This document shows positions 6,799-15,049 of a DNA stretch of 20,422 bases, in pieces. Positions within the stretch are counted from its first letter, which is position 1. Each line of letters opens with the position of its first letter. The stretch covers positions 1-20,422 of the forward strand of contig JACQNY010000064.1 of assembly GCA_016202795.1 (NCBI GenBank), written 5' to 3'. Under the pieces are notes generated by a model. The model saw nothing but the letters and a program-made list of their open reading frames with translations. It searched no databases and was not told the origin of the DNA. The translations under genes were made by a program, and so were the position numbers. The stretch is from Candidatus Aenigmatarchaeota archaeon (GTDB lineage Archaea; Aenigmatarchaeota; Aenigmatarchaeia; JACPZZ01).

Positions 6799-8858
6799 TA
6801 TAACCCTCCAATTATCGTGCTCTGTATCTGCGAGCCCAAAGTTGAATAAATCGCTACTATTGCGAAAACATAGACGACCAGCGAAACGAACATGTTAATA
6901 GATAATGTGTGGTATAAATTTATCTTATCCTCGCCCGTCTCTATTTTGCTCACGAAATATGATAACAGGCCCGCCACTTCGATCATGTATATTCCGACAA
7001 CCAATTGGAACATCTCGGCTGTGACGCCGCCCTTGTCTAATCCGACAGTCAAAAACAACGGTAAACTAGTTCCGACGCCTTGCTGCGTTAAATCCGCTAA
7101 TTTTTCCCCAAGAACTTTGATTATGTCAAGCATTATCAGCGCCATTGTTACCGTCACGCCCGCGACCATCGGAGCGAGTATCGCGCTCAAAAATTTCATG
7201 CTTGTCGTGCTTTCGCCGAGTATGTCGCGTAATTCTTCTTCGATGGAATGCACGTCTTTCAGGTATCGCGCAATGGATAGCATCGATTGCGAAGCGTTGT
7301 AAACGCCCTTGCGCACGGCTTCGACAACGACCCTCATAACCGAAATTATCAAACTCGAAGGATAGTACCAGACAGCGCCATAGTTTTTATCAAAAATCGC
7401 CTGTTCGAACGTCATTCCCATCCTTTTTATGTTTTGCACGATCCGACCGAAAAAATCCGATATCCCCAAGTCGCGGATTTTTTCCTGGTTTTTATCAATC
7501 GCATTTTCTATGGGCGTTCCCGACGACAGTTGGTTTCCCAGATGGAAAATCGCTTCAGCAAATTCGCCTTCAACGCTTATGACTTTCCGCCGCACGCTCG
7601 TTCGCTGGAAGCTTTCCAGATAAGCGTAGAGGGAAATCGAAAGGGAGATGGACGCGATGATTAAAGCCGAATACATCACGCGCTCAAACGACGTTGCTGC
7701 CCCAACCATCCCGTTATAGCCGATAAAAAATAACACAGCGAAAAGTATTGCCGCAGGTATCGCGGTTCTTATCTCAAGTTTTTTGCCGAATAAATGCGCA
7801 CGAAAATATCCTTCTTTAGGCGTTTCAGGATGTTTCGAGACGTCTGGTTTAGAAAGTGTCGGCGGTTTCGTTGCTAGCACGCTAGAAGTGTACCAATAAA
7901 GTCCTAAAAAAAGAAAAACATCGTAACCAAGGAACAGCATATACGGCTGTACGATGTTCGATAGGAATAAAACCAGAACCGGGAACATAACCAACCCCAT
8001 TATCGGAAGCAAAATTCCCATCGCGTGTATGATCAGGAGTGGCATGCGCAAATTCTGCGCATAATGGCTCATCCTCTCTTTAGTCCCTTTTAGTATGACA
8101 TCAACCGCCTCGTCTAACATGGCTAACCGTTTTTTCTCGGGCTGGTCTATGGAATTTCTTATTAACGTCAACGCTGATGAGAACTCCTCGTTCTCGTTTT
8201 TCCATCTCGCGTCTATGTACGTGCCCAACGCCTTATCGATGCTCTCCGCTTTGCGCATGTAGATGTCCCACAACAATTTGCGGAAGTCCAATGCTAACGG
8301 CCCGTTTAAATTCGTCGCGACAAATTTCACCGCATTTTCAAGATTCGGCGAAATACGCATCGAGATTACCATGTAAACTATCGACAGAACAATCTCCTCG
8401 GAGGCTTTCACACGGAAGTTTCGCGCTTTTTTTGCAGGATATTTGTAAATGTAAACGCCTCCTATGAGGGAAAACAAAAGCATGGACAAAGCTATGAAAA
8501 TAGGCGCAAAGACAAACGCTGCGGCCGAGATTACAATCAGTATTATGGATGACAAAAACGCCGCCGACGTCACGCCTGCCGGCGTGCATTGTAAATTTGT
8601 GAAGTCTATCTCTTTGCGCAATTGTTCCGCGGAACTTTTAGAAGGTTCGACTTTGAGGATCTTTTCTGAAAACTCGCACAGCCTTTCGTAAATATTTAGC
8701 TTCTTTTTGGAGCCTTTTTCTTCGGTCTTGAACACCTTATAATCCAGGGATAAAAAGTGTTCCTCATTTTTTTCAGTTTCTTCGTCCTCGAAAATCCGGG
8801 GCTGGTAATCGCGCGCTATGCGCATAAGTTCTTCTTCATCGATCCTTTTCTCATCCAT
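6798..8858 (-). CDS. Archaeal TadC/FlaJ-like pilus membrane platform protein
   Basis: A 686-residue polytopic protein with the layout of archaeal T2SSF-family platforms. It has a charged cytosolic N-terminus (1-90), a TM pair (about 98-140), a first cytosolic helical F-domain (about 150-265), TM segments (about 272-328), a cytosolic linker, a TM pair (about 365-413), a second F-domain (about 425-550), then TM segments near 555-580, 612-636 and 650-672. Bacterial GspF/TadC proteins are shorter, while archaeal versions usually carry this duplicated form. The family recruits and is driven by the hexameric ATPase, encoded immediately upstream with 4 nt between stop and start. Family assignment rests on architecture, motifs and linkage. 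Whether it is closer to archaellum ArlJ or to pilus TadC is not resolved, but the absence of archaellin and ArlH-like genes favours a non-archaellum pilus. Confidence 0.88.
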   Translation of the reverse strand: MDEKRIDEEELMRIARDYQPRIFEDEETEKNEEHFLSLDYKVFKTEEKGSKKKLNIYERLCEFSEKILKVEPSKSSAEQLRKEIDFTNLQCTPAGVTSAAFLSSIILIVISAAAFVFAPIFIALSMLLFSLIGGVYIYKYPAKKARNFRVKASEEIVLSIVYMVISMRISPNLENAVKFVATNLNGPLALDFRKLLWDIYMRKAESIDKALGTYIDARWKNENEEFSSALTLIRNSIDQPEKKRLAMLDEAVDVILKGTKERMSHYAQNLRMPLLIIHAMGILLPIMGLVMFPVLVLFLSNIVQPYMLFLGYDVFLFLGLYWYTSSVLATKPPTLSKPDVSKHPETPKEGYFRAHLFGKKLEIRTAIPAAILFAVLFFIGYNGMVGAATSFERVMYSALIIASISLSISLYAYLESFQRTSVRRKVISVEGEFAEAIFHLGNQLSSGTPIENAIDKNQEKIRDLGISDFFGRIVQNIKRMGMTFEQAIFDKNYGAVWYYPSSLIISVMRVVVEAVRKGVYNASQSMLSIARYLKDVHSIEEELRDILGESTTSMKFLSAILAPMVAGVTVTMALIMLDIIKVLGEKLADLTQQGVGTSLPLFLTVGLDKGGVTAEMFQLVVGIYMIEVAGLLSYFVSKIETGEDKINLYHTLSINMFVSLVVYVFAIVAIYSTLGSQIQSTIIGGL

Positions 8859-8862
8859 GTGA

Positions 8863-11145
8863 TCAGCTTCTAATTACCCAAGGCCGTGCTGTTAATCGCA
8901 AACGTTCTTTCGCTTTTGTGGAAAACCATTTGTCCCACCTGGAAAATATTTCCTTCGGGTCCATGTAGCCCGTCTCTTCCTTCAATCTAGCGCTCACGAT
9001 GTGGAACTGTTCGTTCGACTGCGTCACCCAAGGCGCCTCAATCAACTCGGGTAAATTTAATTTGATCGAGTAGTCTACCATGGCTTTTTTTATGTTGGCG
9101 CGCAATTGTATGTTTTCCCAGACATCCTCCCATCGTCCTTCCCATTCCCTGGTTAACGAAGCGATGCGGTTTATTATTTCCGACTCGCCTGTTGACAATA
9201 TTTCCGTCGGTTTTAACGCGTCGCTTGCCGCTGAATATTCCATTAAATTGACAAATCCCTTTTCTTCGTACGGATCGCTTTTCCAGTGTTTGCGTACTTC
9301 TGTTAGTTCGGTCACGCGCCGAAATCGATGAAGACCGTCCGCAGAACGAAGCATTTTTGATATTATGATTATGTCCGTCGCCTTGAAGCTTGTTGATGGA
9401 ACGCCCAAATCGTTCACAACCCTGTCATACACGCCGTAAGGCGATTCTCCATGAATTGTTCCTGCGACGACATTCGACAGCGCACCTATACGCATCGCTT
9501 CGTAGAGCGCTTTCGCTTCCAACGAGCGCACTTCGCCGACGATCAACGACGAATCCCCGAGACGCAGCGCCGTTCTTAATGCCTCGTCGGCGGCCATCTC
9601 CGTTTCTATGTGCGTTATCACGGAACGCGATTTTAATCTTTCAATGTTGTAGCCCAATTTTCTCATGTAATCGACTGCCAATTCAATAGTGTCTTCGACG
9701 GTTAGGATTCGCTTGTTCGGCGAGATCTCAAGCATGAGGGCGTTTAACAATGAAGTTTTACCCGAACCTCTTCCGCCTGCAACAAGCAGCGAGGCTGATC
9801 CGTCGACTAAGAAGCTCATTACTCCGGCGAATAGCGGGTCTATCATCCCTGATTTTATGAACAGCGGAAGCGTCCACGGTTTATCTCTATGGCGACGGAA
9901 AGCAAAAGCCAATCCTTCCGGCGACAATGTTTTCGTTATCGCTGCAACCCTTGCCCGCCCGCCGGGAACGTTTATGTCCGTATCCAAAACCGGGTTCGCT
10001 TCGTCTAAAGGTCTTCCGGACGCGATGCGGAATCTTGTTGCCCATGATTCTGCGTCGTCTTTCGTTGGTATCAAATTTGTCGAGCATTCGTTGTAATCGG
10101 AATGGTTTATGTAAATCGGGTTTTGGCCAATAGGCGAATTGATGTAAATGTCCTGTATTTTTTCATCGGCCAGCAATATTTCCAGAACGCCGAAACCGGC
10201 TGTGTACCGCGTCAGTATTTTTGTCATGTTTTCTATTTCAGCAGGCTTTAGAAAAATTCCCATGTTCGTTGACAGATCGCGTATCATGTCGCGGCCTATG
10301 TTGGCAAATATTTCGCGCGCGCGTTCCGGCTCGGAAAATTCTGTCTCAACAGGCTTGTGTTCGGCCATATACCGCCTCGCAGCATCAAGAAGCATGTACT
10401 TGTCCTCTGTTAACCGGAATTCCGGCGGGACGACATGGTAAACTAATTCTGATTTGTTTGGAATGCGATAAATTTCAATTTCAATGTCCCCGATTTTATA
10501 GCGGTCAATCGCCTGACCTTCTTTCGGAGTAGCGGACATGAATCTCGTTAACATGAAATTCGGCCGTATCGTGGGGTGGAAAATTTCGCGGTACAGCGTT
10601 CTATCGCCGACGTGATAGCCCGCAACATTGTCCTTAACCATCTGTATTAGCATCGTCGATTCGAGTATTCTCTGTATCTGCGCCAGTGAATTGTTAACGT
10701 AATGCGCGTAGCACTGTATGTGGTAAGGGTTTTTTTTGGCGTCGATTTTTGCCTGACGTATTTCACGCAGGACTTCGGCATAAGCGCCTATAGGATCTCG
10801 CCGCAGCAAATCCACAACAATACGCTGCACGTTATGGCTGCGCTCAGCTGTATGGCGGTCGCAGTTCGGTATCGATAAATTAGAGACGCCCAGCAGCCTG
10901 CGGCCGCGCACAATTTCGTCGAGCGCATTGGCTACTTCGACTAAAAGCTTGGTTTGTTCCCAATCGTACTCATATTCGCGCGTCTCTGCAAGTATGATGC
11001 GCGAAACTTTTTTGACCTCGACTATTTTATCAATGGCGGCCGCCATTATCGCCTCGAAATCCTCGATGCTGGATCCGTACAAAGTCCCGAGCGTGTTTAA
11101 ACGTATAGAATTATCCTCTGGATTGTACTCGAACTGGAGAGCCAT
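8863..11145 (-). CDS. Type II/IV secretion (TadA/VirB11-like) pilus motor ATPase
   Basis: A 760-residue secretion-superfamily ATPase. Visible motifs are Walker A GGRGSGKT (457-464), the Asp box VEDTIEL (483-489), Walker B SLIVGEVRS (533-541) and the His box GTIHGES (562-568). An N2-like segment (about 315-425) contains DIYINSPIG and the Arg-rich RFRIASGRPLDE. The family hydrolyses ATP as a cytosolic hexamer to extrude or retract pilin filaments. The N-terminal region (1-300) is unusually long and unassigned. About 160 residues follow the core, including a WxGRWxDVW-like stretch. It heads the minus-strand array and is divergent from the coiled-coil genes across a 39-nt gap. Equivalents include archaeal PilB/TadA and ArlI; the long N-terminus argues against plain ArlI. 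Confidence 0.93.
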   Translation of the reverse strand: MALQFEYNPEDNSIRLNTLGTLYGSSIEDFEAIMAAAIDKIVEVKKVSRIILAETREYEYDWEQTKLLVEVANALDEIVRGRRLLGVSNLSIPNCDRHTAERSHNVQRIVVDLLRRDPIGAYAEVLREIRQAKIDAKKNPYHIQCYAHYVNNSLAQIQRILESTMLIQMVKDNVAGYHVGDRTLYREIFHPTIRPNFMLTRFMSATPKEGQAIDRYKIGDIEIEIYRIPNKSELVYHVVPPEFRLTEDKYMLLDAARRYMAEHKPVETEFSEPERAREIFANIGRDMIRDLSTNMGIFLKPAEIENMTKILTRYTAGFGVLEILLADEKIQDIYINSPIGQNPIYINHSDYNECSTNLIPTKDDAESWATRFRIASGRPLDEANPVLDTDINVPGGRARVAAITKTLSPEGLAFAFRRHRDKPWTLPLFIKSGMIDPLFAGVMSFLVDGSASLLVAGGRGSGKTSLLNALMLEISPNKRILTVEDTIELAVDYMRKLGYNIERLKSRSVITHIETEMAADEALRTALRLGDSSLIVGEVRSLEAKALYEAMRIGALSNVVAGTIHGESPYGVYDRVVNDLGVPSTSFKATDIIIISKMLRSADGLHRFRRVTELTEVRKHWKSDPYEEKGFVNLMEYSAASDALKPTEILSTGESEIINRIASLTREWEGRWEDVWENIQLRANIKKAMVDYSIKLNLPELIEAPWVTQSNEQFHIVSARLKEETGYMDPKEIFSRWDKWFSTKAKERLRLTARPWVIRS

Positions 11146-11184
11146 ATATTATTATTGCCCCTTATCTAAATTGTATTTGGTATT
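11143..11184. promoter_or_regulatory. Compact divergent promoter region
   Basis: Only 39 nt separate the ATPase ATG (minus, ending at 11145) from the plus-strand ATG at 11185. On the plus strand a CATATATTATT box begins at 11143, roughly 33-40 nt before the 11185 start. On the minus strand AAATTTAGATAA lies about 22-33 nt before the ATPase start. Both spacings would suit archaeal TATA boxes and leaderless or near-leaderless transcripts. No strong Shine-Dalgarno is seen on either side. The boxes are AT-rich matches only, so this is tentative. Confidence 0.35.
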
Positions 11185-11598
11185 ATGGCCGTTTTCGACA
11201 AAAAGCCCGCAAACGTCCAGGTCGTCGTAGGCGAATTGGTCCGCCGCTTCAACGACAACTCTAAACGCTTGCGGCTGGTAGAACAAAAGATCAGCAGCCT
11301 AGAATCTGTGTTATCTGGCATCGACCAAACCGCTGTGGAACAGTTTAAGCAGGCCAAGGTCAATTCGGACAAATTAAACGCAAAAATAGACGAAATCGGA
11401 ACCCGCATTGCGAAAATGGAGGACGACACCAGAAAGCTTACAAAACAGATGGAACGCGCCGCGACGAAGACGGAGCTGCGCGAGATACAAGGTTTCATCG
11501 ATTTGATCAACCCTATCAAATCAAACTTCATAACCATACAGGAAGTAAGGAAAATGCTCGAAGAACTTAAACTCCAACTAACAGTTCAAAAGGCATGA
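11185..11598 (+). CDS. Coiled-coil protein, possibly ArlC/FlaC-like motor accessory
   Basis: A 137-residue soluble, charged protein with heptad-like repeats over about residues 14-95 (RRFNDNSKRLRLVEQKISSL and similar). It ends in a helix-break-helix containing LINPIKSNF. Archaellum FlaC/D/E proteins also combine coiled coils with an NP-containing C-terminal turn, so a cytosolic FlaC-like role at the base of the motor is possible. The similarity is too weak to name. It is transcribed divergently from the ATPase and precedes a second coiled-coil gene on the same strand, which makes a shared function with the pilus motor likely. No TM segment or signal is seen. Confidence 0.75.
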   Translation: MAVFDKKPANVQVVVGELVRRFNDNSKRLRLVEQKISSLESVLSGIDQTAVEQFKQAKVNSDKLNAKIDEIGTRIAKMEDDTRKLTKQMERAATKTELREIQGFIDLINPIKSNFITIQEVRKMLEELKLQLTVQKA

Positions 11599-11606
11599 GG
11601 AAAGGC

Positions 11607-11615
11607 TTTTATTAA
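11607..11615 (+). promoter_or_regulatory. Possible TATA box for the second coiled-coil gene
   Basis: TTTTATTAA lies about 31-39 nt upstream of the ATG at 11646 in the 47-nt gap after the first coiled-coil gene. The spacing would place a start site a few nucleotides before the ATG. A GGTAATCACC stretch lies next to the start codon. The gap is AT-rich, so a chance match is quite possible. Confidence 0.25.
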
Positions 11616-11645
11616 GTGTCGATCAAAATTAATTAGGTAATCACC

Positions 11646-12311
11646 ATGTGGCTGTTTAAAAAGAAAGCGCAGGACGCGCAACCGCTCCCGGTTAATATGC
11701 CGCGGCCGGCAGCGCAAGATCCTAATTTTTCCGCTTCAATGGCCGGTCACGACAGCGCTGTCATGACCGCGGTCAAAGAGACCGTTGCGCAACCACACCA
11801 GCCAATGCAGCAGCCGATGCCGGAAACGCAGCCGATGGGTTTCAACGTTCCCGAGCCGCAGCAGAACGATTATGAATTTCCTGTTGAACAACCGCAACAA
11901 CCACAACAACAGGCAGGAACAGAATGGGAGCCCGCAATACCTGAGATGGCCGAAATTCCTGTGGCATTGAGCGGCGCGACCAGTACGACAGAGATCGAGG
12001 AAGTCGTCGAAGCCGTGGTCGAGGAGAAATGGAAACAGCTTGAATTTCGCATCGACGCCATCGAAAAGCGCTTCGACTCTGTTAATGAACGATTACATGA
12101 CATCGACCTGCAGATGCGCACTATAAAGGAATCCGGCACTGCAGCGTCCGGCGGCATTGAAGGCAAACTCGACCAGTACCACGAAAATCTCGATCAGATC
12201 GACGCGCGTATCGGCTCGATAGAAAAAGCCTTCAAAGAAACTTTGCCGTCAATGATTGATTCTGTCCGCGCTGTCAACGAATCCTTGCAGAAGTTCGGGA
12301 ACAAGCAATAA
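11646..12311 (+). CDS. Pro/Gln-rich coiled-coil protein of the pilus locus
   Basis: A 221-residue protein in three parts: a basic start (MWLFKKKAQD), a disordered Pro/Gln-rich stretch (about 45-95, with QQPQQPQQQ-like runs), and two coiled-coil segments (about 115-162 and 172-218) separated by GTAASGG. The second half resembles the FlaC/D class of cytosolic archaellum accessory proteins in general design, though I cannot show homology. The short basic, aromatic N-terminus could touch the membrane or the platform. It follows the smaller coiled-coil gene by 47 nt and converges with the membrane-protein operon. A scaffold or regulator at the cytosolic face of the pilus motor is inferred. Confidence 0.75.
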   Translation: MWLFKKKAQDAQPLPVNMPRPAAQDPNFSASMAGHDSAVMTAVKETVAQPHQPMQQPMPETQPMGFNVPEPQQNDYEFPVEQPQQPQQQAGTEWEPAIPEMAEIPVALSGATSTTEIEEVVEAVVEEKWKQLEFRIDAIEKRFDSVNERLHDIDLQMRTIKESGTAASGGIEGKLDQYHENLDQIDARIGSIEKAFKETLPSMIDSVRAVNESLQKFGNKQ

Positions 12312-12358
12312 AAATTTTGTTAGCGGAGCTTAGATATTTCTGCTTGTTAATAATTTTT
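12300..12358. terminator. Likely bidirectional terminator between convergent genes
   Basis: The 50-nt convergent gap holds a run of five T at 12354-12358 for plus-strand transcripts. A run of five A at 12310-12314 acts as a U-run for minus-strand transcripts, and archaeal termination typically uses such tracts. An 8-bp inverted repeat, AACAAGCA at 12300-12307 and TGCTTGTT at 12341-12348, frames the gap. Its loop is long (33 nt), so the T-tracts are the stronger evidence. Confidence 0.4.
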
Positions 12359-12361
12359 CTA

Positions 12362-12970
12362 TTAACGCCTTGGTGCTCCTGCAGCAGGCGCAGCGGCGGC
12401 TTCCTCATTGCCGGCTCCCTTACCCTCATGCACCACAAACCATATCACAGCAAATATTATTCCGAAAAACACCAGAGCGGTAAGAATTTCACCACTGTTA
12501 CTAATGCTTAAATCTCCTAACGGGAAGGTGCCCAGATTCGCGTTATAGAAAAGGCCGGCAGCCACAATAAACGCTGCTATAAGCATGAAATACGTTATGC
12601 CCTTTATTTTTCTGCTAGCGCCTTCGCCTTCAAAAAAGAAGCTGTCCATTCTCAAGCCGAATATTCCGACAAACATCAACAAGACCAAAACGCCCGACAA
12701 AACTATAATGCCTCCGCCGAACAGCTTGCTGAAAAATGACGACAAAAAGCCCGAGTAAGGCGTGAAAAGTGTCAGGTAAAAAGCGGCGACCATTGAAATT
12801 ACCGCGTCAACCGACGTGTTCGGTGCGTTAGCTGTGCCCTTCTTAAATATATTAACGGTCTGCAAAATGCCGAATGTCACTGAAAACGCCAGCAGCCAGG
12901 GCATCACAAAATCGTAAAAGCCCATCGCCTTTAGTGAGTTTTGCAACCCTATGAAGTCAAATGTTGCCAT
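12362..12970 (-). CDS. Five-TM membrane protein, paralogue family member 5
   Basis: A 202-residue polytopic protein with TM segments near 18-38, 52-72, 86-108, 125-147 and 165-185, and an Ala/Pro-rich charged tail. It carries the family signature FYDFVMPWLLAFSVTFGIL then NIFKK, followed by a VISMVAAF-type second helix and a GGGIIVLSGVLVLL third helix. The same order occurs in the proteins at 13063 and 13579. The start has a GGAG about 11 nt upstream. It lies downstream of a dispersed-repeat copy at 13022-13060 and is last in a five-gene run. Function is unknown; small membrane proteins of this look recur in DPANN-type genomes in my recollection, but I know of no assigned role. Confidence 0.82.
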   Translation of the reverse strand: MATFDFIGLQNSLKAMGFYDFVMPWLLAFSVTFGILQTVNIFKKGTANAPNTSVDAVISMVAAFYLTLFTPYSGFLSSFFSKLFGGGIIVLSGVLVLLMFVGIFGLRMDSFFFEGEGASRKIKGITYFMLIAAFIVAAGLFYNANLGTFPLGDLSISNSGEILTALVFFGIIFAVIWFVVHEGKGAGNEEAAAAPAAGAPRR

Positions 12971-13021
12971 TATCTACGATACTCCTTGTAACTATTTAAT
13001 ATCATCCTTTCCTTACTAAAT

Positions 13022-13060
13022 TTTTCTTTTACGTTGAGGCTTTTCTTTTCAAAGGAAAAG
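13022..13060. repeat. Dispersed intergenic repeat, copy 2 with hairpin
   Basis: This second copy of the TTTTCTTTTACGTT-AGGC-TTTTCTTTTC element sits between the member 4 stop and the member 5 start in the membrane operon. CTTTTC (13040-13045) and GAAAAG (13055-13060) can pair, 2 nt before the stop codon of the 13063 gene. Its location after a stop and before a start matches copy 1. Confidence 0.6.
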
Positions 13061-13062
13061 GG

Positions 13063-13548
13063 TCATTTTGCAATGTACGCCAGCGCGACAACCATGAATA
13101 ACATCACGGCTATTATTGACAACTGGTCCGCGGATATTTTTATACCGCCCACGGTGAAAAGCAGGAATATTATAAATGCTATCAGCAGTATGATCGCGAG
13201 GCCTCCGCCCTTGATGTTCTCAGCCTTGAATATGTCCTCTCCTTTCAACCCGACTAAACCCATCAACAAAAGAACCACGAAAATGCCAGTTAGGATCAAG
13301 ATGCCTACGCCAAACACCTGCGTGAAAAACGAATCCAGCGCAAACCCGGCAGGCGTGTAATTAACAACGAAGAACGCAGCCACAATGGAGATCACGCCTA
13401 TCAGCGCTTTCTGCTTCTCGTCAAATAATTTTACCTTCAGAAGAACCCCGTAAACTATGGCTAAAGTGAATAACCAAGGCAATACGAACTTGTAAAAGCC
13501 GATCTGGTTTAAATTCCCTACAAGCGGCGTGAAAAGGTCCTGAACCAT
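13063..13548 (-). CDS. Five-TM membrane protein, paralogue family member 4
   Basis: At 161 residues this is the shortest member and close to the bare core of the family. TM segments are near 18-40, 48-66, 76-102, 117-138 and 142-159, with almost no soluble tail. The signature reads FYKFVLPWLFTLAIVYGVL then VKLF, and the second helix contains VISIVAAFF. The similarity to the 12362 product runs through the first three helices (for example FYKFVLPW and FYDFVMPW). It starts 30 nt after the stop of the 13579 gene. It has no signal peptide and no catalytic motif. A structural or channel-like role in a hetero-oligomer is conceivable but unproven. Confidence 0.82.
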   Translation of the reverse strand: MVQDLFTPLVGNLNQIGFYKFVLPWLFTLAIVYGVLLKVKLFDEKQKALIGVISIVAAFFVVNYTPAGFALDSFFTQVFGVGILILTGIFVVLLLMGLVGLKGEDIFKAENIKGGGLAIILLIAFIIFLLFTVGGIKISADQLSIIAVMLFMVVALAYIAK

Positions 13549-13578
13549 AGTATCAATTCGTCCTGTTAGCTTTTATTT

Positions 13579-14196
13579 CTACCAACGCTCGTCGTCCGGG
13601 TGGGGCGGGAACCATCCATGCATCCAGCTTCTCGCCCTCGAGGGATGTGTAACAACAGCTATCAGCGCTACGATCAGCAACAGCACAATCAACAACACAG
13701 TAGTATCCGGGTCAAGCCTTATGCCGACGTTTTGGAACCATCCCGAAGCCAGCAAAAATATCATGACAACAACCACAATGATGCCGCCTATGGCCCCGCC
13801 AGAAACGCCAAACAGCCTGCCGAAAATTCCCACACCCGGCCTTCTTTCACCGCCAAGGCTCAACGCCCCCAGAATAATCATGAGTATGACAAGGCCTGCC
13901 AGCGCAACAGCGCCTGTTCCGTATAGCTGTGTCAGGAATTTGCCCATAGAGCCGTACGGACCGTAGGATATCGCAAAAAATGATATGGCCAGCGAGACAA
14001 TCGCGTTGATGCTGTTTTTCTTGAAAATGTTTATCGTGTCCAAAACTCCGTAAGCAATGACGAATGTCAGTAAGAAAGGAACAATAAGCTCCTGCGCCTG
14101 GTATTTTTCCAGGACTTTGAAAATGCTTGAAGCGACAGAATTTGACGTTCCTTGAAAAAGGACTGAAAACATCATAATAATAGTTATTCCGTTCAA
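13579..14196 (-). CDS. Multi-TM membrane protein, paralogue family member 3 (TTG or later ATG start)
   Basis: A 205-residue reading from a TTG at 14196; an ATG at 14175 (MMFSVLFQG) gives 198 residues and may be the true start. No in-frame ATG lies upstream because a stop precedes the TTG closely. The family core is ELIVPFLLTFVIAYGVL then NIFKK, followed by INAIVSLAISFF. TM segments lie near 36-56, 62-80, 90-112, 133-153 and 166-185. It ends in an unusual aromatic and basic tail, SWMHGWFPPHPDDERW. It begins 15 nt after the stop of the upstream gene, so cotranscription is very likely. Function unknown. Confidence 0.8.
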   Translation of the reverse strand: MNGITIIMMFSVLFQGTSNSVASSIFKVLEKYQAQELIVPFLLTFVIAYGVLDTINIFKKNSINAIVSLAISFFAISYGPYGSMGKFLTQLYGTGAVALAGLVILMIILGALSLGGERRPGVGIFGRLFGVSGGAIGGIIVVVVMIFLLASGWFQNVGIRLDPDTTVLLIVLLLIVALIAVVTHPSRARSWMHGWFPPHPDDERW

Positions 14197-14211
14197 ATCT
14201 TAAATGTTCGA

Positions 14212-15012
14212 TCAAGCCGCGCTCAATTCGAGCGCAGCCTCCCTCGCCTTCAGACGCTCAAGCCGCTGGTTTATCCTTGCCATCTCATCCTCGATCGCAG
14301 TTTTTTCGGCGTCGCCGCTTGCCTTAAGCAGCCTTTGGTTCAAATCCTTCAAAGCCTGCTCAAGCGTCTTTTCCTGATCGCGCATAACATCCTCCTGCCC
14401 CATAACGTTCTTCAGCACGCCAGTCTTCCTGCCCTTCTTGTCCCACCACAAAAGCAAAAGTCCCAGAGCTGAGCCAACCGAGGCCATAATGTAAACAAGC
14501 GGGCCGAAGCTGCCCCTGTTAATGATAAAACCAATACCACCGAAGAAAACGCCAATGCCGATTGCATCCAGCAAATAACCCAGCACTCCGCCGAATATTC
14601 CGGAATAGCCGAACGATGACACTTTGGACCGCAATTTCCCTGTTACTTGTAATGCAAAAAAAGACAGGACCAATGCGGGTATCATATGCGTGCTTGATAT
14701 GAAAAGATCCACATAACCCCAGAAACCGTTCCCCAACATAAGGTACACGAGCAGAACAGGGATCCAGAAATTCGCCGCACCGGAATGGAACAGGCCAAGC
14801 TCCTTCCAGATCTCATAGGCGAAAAACAGCGCAATAACCACAGGCGCGACAGCGAATGTGAATATGCTGCCCCACGAAGTCAGGTATTTTGCAGGGACGT
14901 TAAACCATGTGTTCCAGAATTTTATCGTGCCTTCAGATAACGTCGACTGCGCGGAAGCAAACGATGAAAGCAGGAAAATAAAAACAATTGCGCTCAGAAA
15001 AACTTTATTCAT
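14212..15012 (-). CDS. Membrane protein with signal peptide and C-terminal coiled coil, probable family member 2
   Basis: A 266-residue protein with a clear Sec signal peptide (cleavage predicted near FASA-QS, residue 21). About five to six TM helices lie between 45 and 190, and a cytosolic coiled coil at about 205-262 is rich in Glu, Arg and Lys. The helix near 48-70 (FAVAPVVIALFFAYEIWKEL then LGLF) occupies the place of the family core helix but departs from the PW...YGIL pattern, so membership is weaker than for the others. The coiled coil suggests it contacts a cytosolic partner, possibly the coiled-coil proteins encoded at 11185-12311. It lies 37 nt after the member 1 stop. Confidence 0.8.
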   Translation of the reverse strand: MNKVFLSAIVFIFLLSSFASAQSTLSEGTIKFWNTWFNVPAKYLTSWGSIFTFAVAPVVIALFFAYEIWKELGLFHSGAANFWIPVLLVYLMLGNGFWGYVDLFISSTHMIPALVLSFFALQVTGKLRSKVSSFGYSGIFGGVLGYLLDAIGIGVFFGGIGFIINRGSFGPLVYIMASVGSALGLLLLWWDKKGRKTGVLKNVMGQEDVMRDQEKTLEQALKDLNQRLLKASGDAEKTAIEDEMARINQRLERLKAREAALELSAA

Positions 15013-15049
15013 AAAAGAATATTTGGTCTTCCAGCCTTAATGTGTTTAT

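Noticed and set aside
9689..10096. Plus-strand open frame of 135 codons
   Set aside because: It is antisense to the ATPase core including Walker A. It has no independent motif and no promoter.
6798..11145. Archaellum (arl/fla) operon
   Set aside because: The ATPase and platform pair would fit, but no archaellin genes, ArlF/G-like or ArlH-like proteins are recognisable. The small-pilin and large surface proteins fit a pilus-like system better.
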